A DNA stretch of 42,357 bases from an uncultured Rhodospirillales bacterium (lineage in GTDB: Bacteria > Pseudomonadota > Alphaproteobacteria > Acetobacterales > Acetobacteraceae): assembly GCA_903873995.1 (NCBI GenBank), contig CAIQQQ010000382.1, positions 1-42,357 on the forward strand. Direction: 5' to 3'. Below, one piece after another: positions 19,352 to 28,064 of the stretch (position 1 is its first letter; the number at the start of each line of letters is the position of its first letter). The position numbers were made by a program, and so were the translations under genes. Under the pieces are notes generated by a model. That model ran no database searches and was not told where the DNA came from. It was given only the letters and a program-made list of their open reading frames with translations.

Positions 19352-19403
19352 CTTTAAAGCGTGATGGCCGAAGGCGGAATCGCCGAGAGGTCTGAATCAC
19401 GCT
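19352..19403 (-). repeat. Dispersed palindromic repeat, copy 2 (xylB-xylA intergenic region)
   Basis: ctttaaagcgtgatggccgaaggcggaatcgccgagaggtctgaatcacgct; AGCGTGAT/ATCACGCT outer arms; matches 1001-1051 in reverse complement. Confidence 0.85.
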
Positions 19404-19416
19404 ATGAAACAAAAGG

Positions 19417-19460
19417 TTAGATCAGGATGATGTCGCCTATCAGACATCATCCTGATCTAA
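19417..19460. repeat. Perfect 18-bp inverted repeat (stem-loop) overlapping the xylB stop codon
   Basis: ttagatcaggatgatgtc - gcctatca - gacatcatcctgatctaa; no following T tract. Confidence 0.85.
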
Positions 19461-20895
19461 GGGCGGGGTAAAGCGCGCGGTAGCGGAGCCACTGTGCCGC
19501 ATAGGCGGCGGTGCGAGATGGGTCGGGGGTGACACTGGTGCTGCGGCGCGGTGGGGTGCAGACGGATTCGGGCGGCTCGCCGGTCACCGCGAGCCGTGCC
19601 AGACGGGCCGCGCCGAACGCGCCGCCATATTCGCCGTCTGCCAGGCTGTGCAAGGTGATCCCCAGCACATCGGCGAGGATCGCCATCCAGGCCTGCGAGC
19701 GCGAGCCGCCGCCGATCACATCCGCCTCGCTGAGTTGGGTGCCCGACGCGGCCAGCGCTTCCAGCCCGTCGCGCAGCGAGAACGCCACGCCTTCCAGCAC
19801 CGCCTGGGTGAGGGTGGCGCGCGAGGTGTCATGGGACAGATTCACGAAGGCGCCACGGATGGCGGCGTCATTGTGCGGCGTGCGCTCACCGGAAAGATAA
19901 GGCAGGAACAGCACCGGCGCGGGGCCGGCCGGCGTTCCCATCTCCGCCAGCAAACCGGTCTCTGCAAGGCCTGTCACGCCCGACCACCAGGCCAGGCAGG
20001 CGGCGGCCGACAACGTCACGCTCATCTGGTGCCATAGTCCGGGCAGCGCATGGCAGAAGGCGTGCACCGCCTGGTCCGGCCAGGGGCGAAAGCGGTCTGT
20101 GGTGGCAAAGATCACGCCGGAGGTGCCCAGCGAGACAAACGCCCGGCCCGGCACAATGGCGCCGAGCCCCACGGCACCGGCGGCATTGTCCCCTGCCCCG
20201 CCGGCGACGATCGGCTGGCCTGCGATCCCCCAGGTCTCCGCCAGCTCCCGGTGCAACCGGCCGGCTTTGGCGCTGCCCTCGACCAAGGCGGGCATCTGGC
20301 GCCGCGTCATGCCGGTGGCCGCCAGCATCGCGTCCGACCAGTCTCGCGCGCCGACATCCAGCCACAAGGTGCCGGAGGCGTCGGACATGTCCTCGATCAT
20401 CTCGCCGGTCATGCACAGGCGGACCCAGGCCTTGGGCAGCAGCACATGGGCGACGGCGGCAAAGGTCTCGGGTTCGTGGCGGCGCAGCCAGGCGAGCTTG
20501 GGGGCGGTGAAGCCCGGCATCGCCCTATTGCCGGTGACGGCGCGCAGCTCGGGCACGGCCTGTTCGAGTTCGGCGCATTCGGTGCTGGCGCGCACGTCGT
20601 TCCACAGGATCGCCGGGCGCAGCACATGCCTCTGACGATCGAGCGCCACCGCGCCGTGCATCTGGCCTGACAGGCCGATCCCCTCCACCCGCGCCATCTC
20701 CGCCGGGCGTTCGTCGCGCAGATGACACAGCGCGGCATCCACCGCGTGCCACCAGTCGCCCGGGCTTTGTTCGCTCATGCCGGGGCCAGGGCGGGAGACC
20801 ATCAGCGGCGCGGTCGCGGAGGCCAGGATCGCCTGCCTGTCATCGCACAGCAGCGCCTTCACGCCGGAGGTGCCAAGATCGATGCCGATGAACAC
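19447..20895 (-). CDS. xylB: Xylulokinase (FGGY family; GTG start)
   Basis: MFIGIDLGTSGVKALLCDDRQ..., LSGQMHGAVALD, GGAGDNAAGAVGLG, GGGSRSQAWMAILADVLG. Confidence 0.97.
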   Translation of the reverse strand: MFIGIDLGTSGVKALLCDDRQAILASATAPLMVSRPGPGMSEQSPGDWWHAVDAALCHLRDERPAEMARVEGIGLSGQMHGAVALDRQRHVLRPAILWNDVRASTECAELEQAVPELRAVTGNRAMPGFTAPKLAWLRRHEPETFAAVAHVLLPKAWVRLCMTGEMIEDMSDASGTLWLDVGARDWSDAMLAATGMTRRQMPALVEGSAKAGRLHRELAETWGIAGQPIVAGGAGDNAAGAVGLGAIVPGRAFVSLGTSGVIFATTDRFRPWPDQAVHAFCHALPGLWHQMSVTLSAAACLAWWSGVTGLAETGLLAEMGTPAGPAPVLFLPYLSGERTPHNDAAIRGAFVNLSHDTSRATLTQAVLEGVAFSLRDGLEALAASGTQLSEADVIGGGSRSQAWMAILADVLGITLHSLADGEYGGAFGAARLARLAVTGEPPESVCTPPRRSTSVTPDPSRTAAYAAQWLRYRALYPALRSG

Positions 20896-20918
20896 GAGCC
20901 GCCCCCTTTTGTCTTGCC

Positions 20919-20963
20919 GGTCTTTGCCCTGCCGGTCTTTGCCCTGACGGTCTTTGCATTGAC
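20919..20963. repeat. Three tandem 15-bp repeats in the xylB / catabolic-operon divergent region
   Basis: ggtctttgccctgcc / ggtctttgccctgac / ggtctttgcattgac, with a degenerate partial unit before them. Confidence 0.85.
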
Positions 20964-20987
20964 ATAAAGCCGAGTTCCGAATTTAAT
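20959..20987 (+). promoter_or_regulatory. Predicted sigma70-type promoter for the 21070-28861 operon
   Basis: TTGACA (20959-20964), 17-nt spacer, TTTAAT (20982-20987), about 80 nt upstream of the first CDS. Confidence 0.65.
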
Positions 20988-20989
20988 TC
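20979..20989. promoter_or_regulatory. Candidate operator palindrome GAATT-T-AATTC over the -10 box
   Basis: Perfect odd-length palindrome overlapping the predicted -10 hexamer in a divergent intergenic region. Binding by the ROK regulator is inference. Confidence 0.4.
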
Positions 20990-21069
20990 AACCCAATGGC
21001 TGCGGCGGCTTTGCCCAGCCTGACCAATGAGAACGGCTCTGGCATTGACCAGGCTGCGGAGGGGGCACG

Positions 21070-22125
21070 ATGCAGACCATCAAGGGTCCGGCGATTTTTC
21101 TGGCGCAGTTCGCGGGCGACGCGGCGCCGTTCGACACGCTGGACGGCATCGCCGGCTGGGCCGCCAATCACGGCTATGAAGGCGTGCAGATCCCGAGCTG
21201 GGACGGGCGGCTGTTCGATCTCAGGACCGCTTCGGAAAGCCGGTCCTATTGCGATGATGTGAAGGCGACCCTGGATCGGCACGGCCTCGCGCTCACTGAG
21301 CTTTCGACCCATCTGCAGGGCCAGCTGGTGGCGGTGCATCCGGCCTATGACCTGGCGTTCGACGGGTTCGCGGCGCCTGCGGTGCGCGGCGACGCGAAGG
21401 CGCGGCAGGCCTGGGCGGTCGAACAGATGATGATGGCAGCCAAGGCCAGCGCCCATCTCGGCCTCACCGCGCACGCCACCTTCTCCGGCGCGCTCGCCTG
21501 GCCGTATCTGTATCCCTGGCCGCAGCGCCCGGCGGGCCTGGTGGAGGCGGCGTTCGACGAGCTCGCCGCGCGCTGGACGCCGATCCTGAATGCGTTCGAC
21601 GAAGCGGGCGTGGATGTCTGCTACGAGATCCATCCCGGCGAGGATCTGCACGACGGGATCACCTTCGAGATGTTCCGCGAGCGCACGGGCAACCATCCGC
21701 GCTGCAACATCCTGTACGATCCCAGCCATTTCGTGCTGCAGCAGCTCGACTACCTGGCCTTCATCGACATCTATCACCCGCACATCCGGATGTTTCACGC
21801 CAAGGACGCCGAGTTCAACCCGACCGGGCGGCAGGGCGTGTATGGCGGCTTTCAGTCCTGGGTCAATCGGGCGGGGCGGTTCCGCTCGCTGGGCGACGGG
21901 CAGGTCGATTTCGGCGCGATCTTCTCCAAGCTCTCGCAATACGGCTTTGAGGGCTGGGCGGTGCTGGAATGGGAATGCTGCATCAAGGACAGCGAACAGG
22001 GCGCGGCCGAGGGGGCGGATTTCATCGCGGCCCACATCATCAACGTGGCGAGCCGCAGCTTCGACGATTTTGCAGCCAGCGGGGCGGACATGGCGATGAA
22101 CCGCAAGATGCTGGGGATCGGCTGA
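21070..22125 (+). CDS. TIM-barrel sugar isomerase/epimerase-family protein
   Basis: MQTIKGPAIFLAQFAGDAAPFDTLDGIAGWAANHGYEGVQIPSWD..., CYEIHPGEDLHDG, CNILYDPSHFVLQQLDYLAFI, MFHAKDAEF. Confidence 0.9.
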   Translation: MQTIKGPAIFLAQFAGDAAPFDTLDGIAGWAANHGYEGVQIPSWDGRLFDLRTASESRSYCDDVKATLDRHGLALTELSTHLQGQLVAVHPAYDLAFDGFAAPAVRGDAKARQAWAVEQMMMAAKASAHLGLTAHATFSGALAWPYLYPWPQRPAGLVEAAFDELAARWTPILNAFDEAGVDVCYEIHPGEDLHDGITFEMFRERTGNHPRCNILYDPSHFVLQQLDYLAFIDIYHPHIRMFHAKDAEFNPTGRQGVYGGFQSWVNRAGRFRSLGDGQVDFGAIFSKLSQYGFEGWAVLEWECCIKDSEQGAAEGADFIAAHIINVASRSFDDFAASGADMAMNRKMLGIG

Positions 22126-22128
22126 GCC

Positions 22129-23304
22129 ATGACAATTGAGGCTGGATCAGGATCAGGCGTCACACGCCGGCTCCGGCTTGGCATGGTGGGCGGCGGCCAG
22201 GGCGCGTTCATCGGGGCGGTGCACCGGATCGCAGCAAGGCTGGACGATTGCTACGAGCTGGTGGCGGGCGCGCTGTCCGCCGATCCGGCCCGCGCCCATG
22301 CCTCGGCCGCCGAGTTGCATATCGCACCGGATCGCAGCTATGCCGATTTCCAGGCGATGGCTCATGCCGAGGCGGCGCGGCCGGACGGGATCGACGTGGT
22401 TGCGATCGTGACGCCCAACCATCTGCATGCAGCCCCTGCGATCGCGTTCCTGCAGGCCGGCATCCATGTGATCTGCGACAAGCCGCTGACCAGCACGATG
22501 GCGGATGCCGCGGCGCTGGAGGCGGTGGTGCGCGGTTCCGATCGGGTGTTCGGGCTCACGCACAACTACACCGGCTATCCGCTGGTACGTCAGGCGCGCG
22601 AGATGGTGGCCGCAGGCGTGCTGGGCGAGATCCGGGTCGTGCAGGTCGAATATCCGCAGGACTGGCTGACGACGCGGCTGGAGGAGACGGGGCAGAAGCA
22701 GGCGGCGTGGCGCACCGATCCGGCCCGCAGCGGGGCCGGCGGCTGCGTCGGCGATATCGGCACGCATGCCTTCAATCTCGCCGAGTTCGTGACCGGGCTT
22801 GCAGTCGAGCAGGTGGCAGCCGAGCTCACCACCTTCGTTCCCGGCCGCGCGCTGGATGACAATGTCCAGATGCTGCTGCGTTTTGCTGGCGGCGCGCGGG
22901 GCGCGCTGTGGTCGAGCCAGGTGGCGCCGGGCAACGAGAACGGGCTGCGGCTGCGGGTCTATGGCACGCTGGGCGGTCTGGAATGGGCGCAGGAGAACCC
23001 GAATGTGCTGACCCATGCGCCGTTCGGCGCGCCGCCACAGCTGATCCGCCGGGCCGGCGCGGGGTCGAGCGCGGTGGCGGGCCATGCCTCGCGCATTCCG
23101 GCGGGTCATCCGGAGGGCTATCTGGAAGGATTCGCGCAGCTTTATCGCGATATGGCGGCGCAGATCACCGCGCATATGGCGGGCCGTGAGCCCGATCCGG
23201 CCTGCCTGTTGGTGCCGGGGATCGAGGCGGGGATGCGGGGGATGCGGTTCATCACGGCGGCGGTGGCGTCGAGCGCCGCCAACGCGGCCTGGACCGCGCT
23301 GTGA
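22129..23304 (+). CDS. Gfo/Idh/MocA-family oxidoreductase
   Basis: RLGMVGGGQGAFIGAVHRIAARLDD..., VTPNHLHAAPAIAFLQAGIHVICDKPLTSTMADA. Confidence 0.92.
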   Translation: MTIEAGSGSGVTRRLRLGMVGGGQGAFIGAVHRIAARLDDCYELVAGALSADPARAHASAAELHIAPDRSYADFQAMAHAEAARPDGIDVVAIVTPNHLHAAPAIAFLQAGIHVICDKPLTSTMADAAALEAVVRGSDRVFGLTHNYTGYPLVRQAREMVAAGVLGEIRVVQVEYPQDWLTTRLEETGQKQAAWRTDPARSGAGGCVGDIGTHAFNLAEFVTGLAVEQVAAELTTFVPGRALDDNVQMLLRFAGGARGALWSSQVAPGNENGLRLRVYGTLGGLEWAQENPNVLTHAPFGAPPQLIRRAGAGSSAVAGHASRIPAGHPEGYLEGFAQLYRDMAAQITAHMAGREPDPACLLVPGIEAGMRGMRFITAAVASSAANAAWTAL

Positions 23305-24320
23305 ACGCGATCCGCGCCGTGGCGGTTGGCTGCGGGCGGATGAGCACCCGGTTTCTGGAGGCGGCGCGCGATGCCGGCGGGGTGGAGATTGTCGGTCTGG
23401 TCGATCTGGCCTTGCCGATGGCCGAAGCACGGCGCGCCGAATTCGGGCTGGCACAGGCGGCCGTGGGCACCGATCTGGCCGAGATGCTCGACACTGTGAA
23501 ACCGGATGCGGTGTTCGATATCGTGGTGCCGGATGCGCGACATGCGATCGCCACCACGGCGCTGCGGCACGGCTGCCACCTGCTGACCGAAAAGCCCATG
23601 GCCGCCTCGATGGCGGACGCGCGCGATCTGGTGGCCACCGCCGCGGCGTCGGGGCGCATCCATGCCATGATCCAGAACCGCCGCTATCTGGCAGGCGTGC
23701 GGCGGATCGCCCGCCTGCTGCGCTCGGGCGCGCTCGGGCCGGTCAGCGCGATCTATGGCGACTTCTTCCTGGGCCCGCATTTCGGCGGCTTCCGCGAGCA
23801 GATGAAGCACGTGCTGCTGCTCGACATGGCGATCCACACCTTCGATGTCGCCCGCCTGTTCGCGGGTTCCGAGGCCAGCAGCGTTCATTGCCGCGAATGG
23901 AACCCAGCGCATTCCTGGTATGCCCATGGCGCCTCGGCGATCGCGACCTTCGACATGGCGAACGGCGTGCTGGTCAGCTATCGCGGCAGCTGGGCCGCGG
24001 AGGGGCTGCGCACGAGCTGGGAAGCGTCCTGGCGCATCGTCTGCGCCAACGGGACCCTGACCTGGGACGGCGAGGACGACATCCGCGCCGAACGCGTCGT
24101 GGGCCCTGGCTATTTCTCGCAGACCGAGCCGGTGGCGATCCCGCCGATCGATCCCGCGGACCGGGTGGGCGGCCATCGCGGCGTGATCGAGGATTTCCGC
24201 GACGCGATCCGCACCGGCCTCCCGCCCGAGACCGCGGGGGCCGAAAACATCAAGAGCCTGGCCATGGTGTTCGGCGCCATCGAAAGCGCTGAGACCGGCC
24301 AGACCGTCAACCTGATCTGA
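23301..24320 (+). CDS. Gfo/Idh/MocA-family oxidoreductase
   Basis: MNAIRAVAVGCGRMSTRFLEAARDAGGVEIVGLVDL..., VPDARHAIATTALRHGCHLLTEKPMAASMADA. Confidence 0.92.
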   Translation: MNAIRAVAVGCGRMSTRFLEAARDAGGVEIVGLVDLALPMAEARRAEFGLAQAAVGTDLAEMLDTVKPDAVFDIVVPDARHAIATTALRHGCHLLTEKPMAASMADARDLVATAAASGRIHAMIQNRRYLAGVRRIARLLRSGALGPVSAIYGDFFLGPHFGGFREQMKHVLLLDMAIHTFDVARLFAGSEASSVHCREWNPAHSWYAHGASAIATFDMANGVLVSYRGSWAAEGLRTSWEASWRIVCANGTLTWDGEDDIRAERVVGPGYFSQTEPVAIPPIDPADRVGGHRGVIEDFRDAIRTGLPPETAGAENIKSLAMVFGAIESAETGQTVNLI

Positions 24321-24331
24321 GGAGCAGCCGC

Positions 24332-25246
24332 ATGCGCAACCCGCAGCACGACATCCGCATCGGCACCCTGGCGCGGGGCAACAAGGGGCGCAATCCGCTC
24401 GGCATTCCAGAGTATGTCCGCCAGATCATTCCGCACGGTTTCGAGAGCCTGCAATTGTTCTGGTGGCAGACCCTGGAGGGCGCCGATCTCGTCCGCCTGT
24501 CCCAGGAGGTTCGCGAGGCCATCGGCGATGCCGACGTGACGATCCCGACGCTTGCCATGTTCGGCAATCCGCTGGAGGACACCGAGATCGACCGACAGAC
24601 GCATGACGGCTGGGTGCAACTCATCGATCATGCGCATCTGTTCGGCGCCAAGGTGATCGCGGGCTTCACCGGGCGGGTGCGCGGGCGGCCGCTGCCGGAG
24701 AGCCTGCCGCGCTACAAGCAGGTTTGGACCGAGCTTGCCAAACGAGCCGCCGACAAGGGCGTGCGGATCGCGTTCGAGAACTGCCCGATGCTCGGCACCT
24801 GGCAGACCGGGGACTGGAACATCGCGCACAACCCGGCGGCGTGGGAGCTGATGTTCAACGAGCTTCAGGACGAGACGATTGGCCTCGAATGGGAGCCGTG
24901 CCATCAGCTTTATTACCTGATCGACCCGATGCCGCAGCTACGCGCATGGATCCCGCGCATCTATCATGTGCACGGCAAGGACGCCTCGGTGCGGTGGGAC
25001 CTGGTGCGCTCTCAAGGCATTCATGGGCCGGAGCCGTTCGCCTATCACCGCCATCCGGGCTTTGGCGACACCAACTGGACGGATGTGATCAGCGATCTGC
25101 GCCAGGGCGGCTATCGCGGGTCCATCGACATCGAGGGCTGGCACGATCCGGTTTATCGCGATGAGCTGGAGATGACCGGGCAGGTGCGCGCCATGCACTA
25201 TCTCAAGCAATGCCGCGGCGGGGACTACGTCAAAAACCCATCCTGA
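24332..25246 (+). CDS. TIM-barrel sugar isomerase/epimerase-family protein
   Basis: ...EYVRQIIPHGFESLQLFWWQTLEGADL..., VRIAFENCPMLGTWQTGDWNIAHNPAAWELMF, GLEWEPCHQLYYLIDP, IYHVHGKDA. Confidence 0.9.
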   Translation: MRNPQHDIRIGTLARGNKGRNPLGIPEYVRQIIPHGFESLQLFWWQTLEGADLVRLSQEVREAIGDADVTIPTLAMFGNPLEDTEIDRQTHDGWVQLIDHAHLFGAKVIAGFTGRVRGRPLPESLPRYKQVWTELAKRAADKGVRIAFENCPMLGTWQTGDWNIAHNPAAWELMFNELQDETIGLEWEPCHQLYYLIDPMPQLRAWIPRIYHVHGKDASVRWDLVRSQGIHGPEPFAYHRHPGFGDTNWTDVISDLRQGGYRGSIDIEGWHDPVYRDELEMTGQVRAMHYLKQCRGGDYVKNPS

Positions 25247-25278
25247 ACTAAGAAACCAAGAATTCGGGGAGAACGACA

Positions 25279-26262
25279 ATGAAAAAAATCATCGGACTGG
25301 CGGCGGCGATCGCTGCGAGCGTTGTGCTGGCGCAGCCGGCCGCGGCCCAGCTGCGCGACAAATGGTGCGCCAACGCGCATCTGCGCTTCTTCGTGGGCGG
25401 CGCCGAGGGCGATGCGTTCGGCACCATCGTCTACAACGGCGCGCGCCAGGCGGCCGCCGACACCGGCGCCAAGGTGGACTACCTGTTCTCCGGCTGGGAC
25501 CGCGAGCGGATGATCCAGCAGCTGCGCGAGTCCGTGGCCCAGAAGCCGGACGGCATCGCCATGATGGGCCACCCCGGCGCCGCCGCGATCCTTCCGTTGG
25601 CGCAGCAGGCGGCGGCCGCCGGCATCAAGATGATGTACCAGAACGTCGATGTGCCGGATGCGCGAGCGAAGTTCGGTGGCGGGTTCATCGGCCCCAACCT
25701 CGTGGCATTCGGCCGCGCGCTCGGCGAGGAGGCAATCCGCAAGCTCGGTCTCAAGAAGGGTGACCACGCTTTGGTGTTCTCCAACTGGTCCAACGAGGTG
25801 CGCTCGGCGCGCGAAGGGGCGACGGCGCAGGCGCTGCTCGATGCCGGGCTGCTGGTGCGCAAGATCGACACGACGTCTGAGATGTCGGCCGATCCGAACC
25901 TGCTGATCCCGAGCTTCACCGCCGCCGTGCTGTCCGATCCCGAGGTGAAATTGGTGGCCTTCCCCGGCGGCCAGCTGCTCGGCAACGCGCCCACCTTCCT
26001 GCAGACGGCGAAGAAGAAGCCGGGCGAGATCAAGGTGATCGGCTTTGACAGCAGCCCGCAGGTGGTGGCCGCCTTCGAAGCCGGCTGGGTGCAGATCGCC
26101 GCCGACCAGGAGCCGTTCCTGCAGGGCTATCTGCCGATCCTCAGCCTGTGTCAGCAGGTGGTCTATGGTCTGGCGCCGCTGAACTCGGACACGGGTGCGG
26201 GGTTCATCGATGCCGGCAACTACAAGATCGCCGGCGCCTTGGCCAAGGAAGGCCTGCGGTAA
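25279..26262 (+). CDS. Sugar ABC transporter, type 1 periplasmic binding protein
   Basis: Signal peptide; FFVGGAEGDAFGTIVYNGARQAAADTGAKVDYLFSGWDRERMIQQLRESVAQKPDGIAMMGHPG...; IKVIGFDSSPQVVAAFEAGWVQIAADQEPFLQGYLPIL. Confidence 0.93.
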   Translation: MKKIIGLAAAIAASVVLAQPAAAQLRDKWCANAHLRFFVGGAEGDAFGTIVYNGARQAAADTGAKVDYLFSGWDRERMIQQLRESVAQKPDGIAMMGHPGAAAILPLAQQAAAAGIKMMYQNVDVPDARAKFGGGFIGPNLVAFGRALGEEAIRKLGLKKGDHALVFSNWSNEVRSAREGATAQALLDAGLLVRKIDTTSEMSADPNLLIPSFTAAVLSDPEVKLVAFPGGQLLGNAPTFLQTAKKKPGEIKVIGFDSSPQVVAAFEAGWVQIAADQEPFLQGYLPILSLCQQVVYGLAPLNSDTGAGFIDAGNYKIAGALAKEGLR

Positions 26263-26274
26263 GGAGTCCGGGCA

Positions 26275-27069
26275 ATGACCAACCGCCTCATCGAGCTTCG
26301 CCATGTGCGGAAATCCTTTGGCAGCGTGTTCGCCGTCTCTGGCGTCAGCCTGCATGTGGACAAGGGTGAGGTGGTCGGGCTGCTGGGGGATAACGGCGCC
26401 GGGAAGTCCACCCTGATCAAGATCCTGGCGGGGGTGCATGCACCGACCGACGGGGAGATTCTGGTGCGCGGCGCTGTGGTGCAGAACTGGTCTGCGGCGC
26501 GGTCCCGGGCGGCGGGGATCGAGACGGTGTTTCAGGATCGGGCGCTGTGTGTGCAGCAATCCATCGTGCGGAACATCTTCATGGGCCGTGAGTTGGCCGG
26601 GGCGTTCGGATTTCTGCGCGTGGCGAAGCAGACGCAAGAGGCGGAGCGGCTGATGCGCGAGATCGGCTTCACATCCAAGGTGTTCTCGCCGCATTCCATC
26701 GTGGGACAGTTGTCGGGCGGTGAGCGGCAAGGTGTTGCGATCGCGCGGGCGATCTACAACAAGGCCGACCTTATCATCCTCGATGAGCCGACGACGGCTC
26801 TGTCTCTCACCGAGACGGAGAAGGTGTTTCGATTTGTACGGGCGGTGCGCGAGGGCGGCCGTTCGATCCTGTTCATCGGGCACAACATCCATCACGTCTA
26901 TGACATTGCCGACCGGTTCATCGTGCTCGATCGCGGGCGGGTGGTGCTCGAGGTGGCGCGCGACGAGGTGGCGTCGGCGGAGGAGCTGATCAGCTTCATG
27001 GAGGGCATTGCCCATCCGGTGGCGGGCAAGGCGATGCCATTCGCCGACAAGATGAGGGTTTTGGCATGA
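26275..27069 (+). CDS. Sugar ABC transporter ATP-binding protein
   Basis: Walker A GDNGAGKSTLIKIL, signature LSGGERQGVAIARAI, Walker B LIILDEP. Confidence 0.95.
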   Translation: MTNRLIELRHVRKSFGSVFAVSGVSLHVDKGEVVGLLGDNGAGKSTLIKILAGVHAPTDGEILVRGAVVQNWSAARSRAAGIETVFQDRALCVQQSIVRNIFMGRELAGAFGFLRVAKQTQEAERLMREIGFTSKVFSPHSIVGQLSGGERQGVAIARAIYNKADLIILDEPTTALSLTETEKVFRFVRAVREGGRSILFIGHNIHHVYDIADRFIVLDRGRVVLEVARDEVASAEELISFMEGIAHPVAGKAMPFADKMRVLA

Positions 27070-28064
27070 GCCAGTCTGTTCTGCCGGCACAGCGCCCTGC
27101 TGGCCGACCCTTGCGCGCGTTTGTGTTGGGCAATCGCGCGGCGCTCGGCACATTGTCGGTGTTTCTGGTGATGATCGCGGTGTTCATGGCGGCCAATCCG
27201 GCCGTGTTCACCAACTGGAACACCTACAACTCCGTGCTGGTGACGTTGCCGGTGGCGATCTTTCTGGTCGTGCCGCTGGTCTTCATCGTTACGGTAGGGG
27301 AGATCGACCTGTCGTTCCCCGCAACGTTCGGGGTTTCCGCCTGGGTGTTCGCGTTGCTGGTGCAGGCGGGGCTCGATCCGTTTCTGGCGGTGCTGGCGGC
27401 GATGGCGACCGGAGCCGGGATTGGCGCTGCGGTCGGGTGTTTGATCATCTATGGCAATCTGTCCTCGCTGGTGGCGTCGCTTGGCATGAACTTCATGCTG
27501 CGCGGGTTCATCATGATCGTGACCGGGGGCAAGTCGATAGCGCTGATTTCTTTGTCTGATGCTCCGGCTTATCGGATCCTGTCGGGCGATCTTTACGGGT
27601 TGCCGGTGCAGGTGCTGTGGGCGCTGGGGTTTGCGGTGTTTGCCTCGCAACTGTTCACGCGGCATCGGTTTGGGGCGCGGGTGCACTGCGTGGGGGACAA
27701 TCCGGACAGTGCCGCGCAGATGGGCATCGATGTGCGGCGGGTGCGCATGATGACCTTCGCCTTCATGGGGCTGGGCGCGGCGCTGGCCGGCGTGTTCTCC
27801 ACCATGATCAACTTCACCTGGTGGCCGACGGCGGGTGACGGCTACCTGCTGACCGCAATCGCCGCGGTGTTCGTGGGCGGCACGCCAACCTGGGGCGGGA
27901 TCGGCACCGTGACCGGCGGGGCGCTGGGGGCGCTGATCGTGTAGTTCATCCAAACCGGCGTGGTGGGCGCCGGGCTGTCCGGTTTCTATGTGCAGTTCTT
28001 CAATGGGTTGATCATCATTCTGTCGCTGCTGGGGCATCGCTTCAATCAGAAGAGATATCGCTGA
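27066..28064 (+). pseudogene. Sugar ABC transporter permease interrupted by an in-frame TAG at 27942-27944
   Basis: Frame reads ...GGTPTWGGIGTVTGGALGALIV*FIQTGVVGAGLSGFYVQFFNGLIIILSLLGHRFNQKRYR*; the post-stop sequence is a typical permease C-terminus and its own stop overlaps the next ATG (ATGA). Confidence 0.85.

Noticed and set aside
18001-19395. 464-aa plus-strand ORF opposite xylA
   Set aside because: Shadow of the xylA codon structure; no independent start context or motifs.
20919-20963. CRISPR-like repeats
   Set aside because: Units are contiguous 15-mers without spacers; no cas genes in the window.
25225-27153. 642-aa minus-strand ORF
   Set aside because: Antisense to the binding protein and ATPase genes; His/Arg/Gln-rich shadow composition and no recognisable domain.
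27066-28064. Recoding of TAG as pyrrolysine or programmed readthrough in the permease
   Set aside because: No readthrough context or Pyl machinery visible in the window; a nonsense mutation or base error is simpler.
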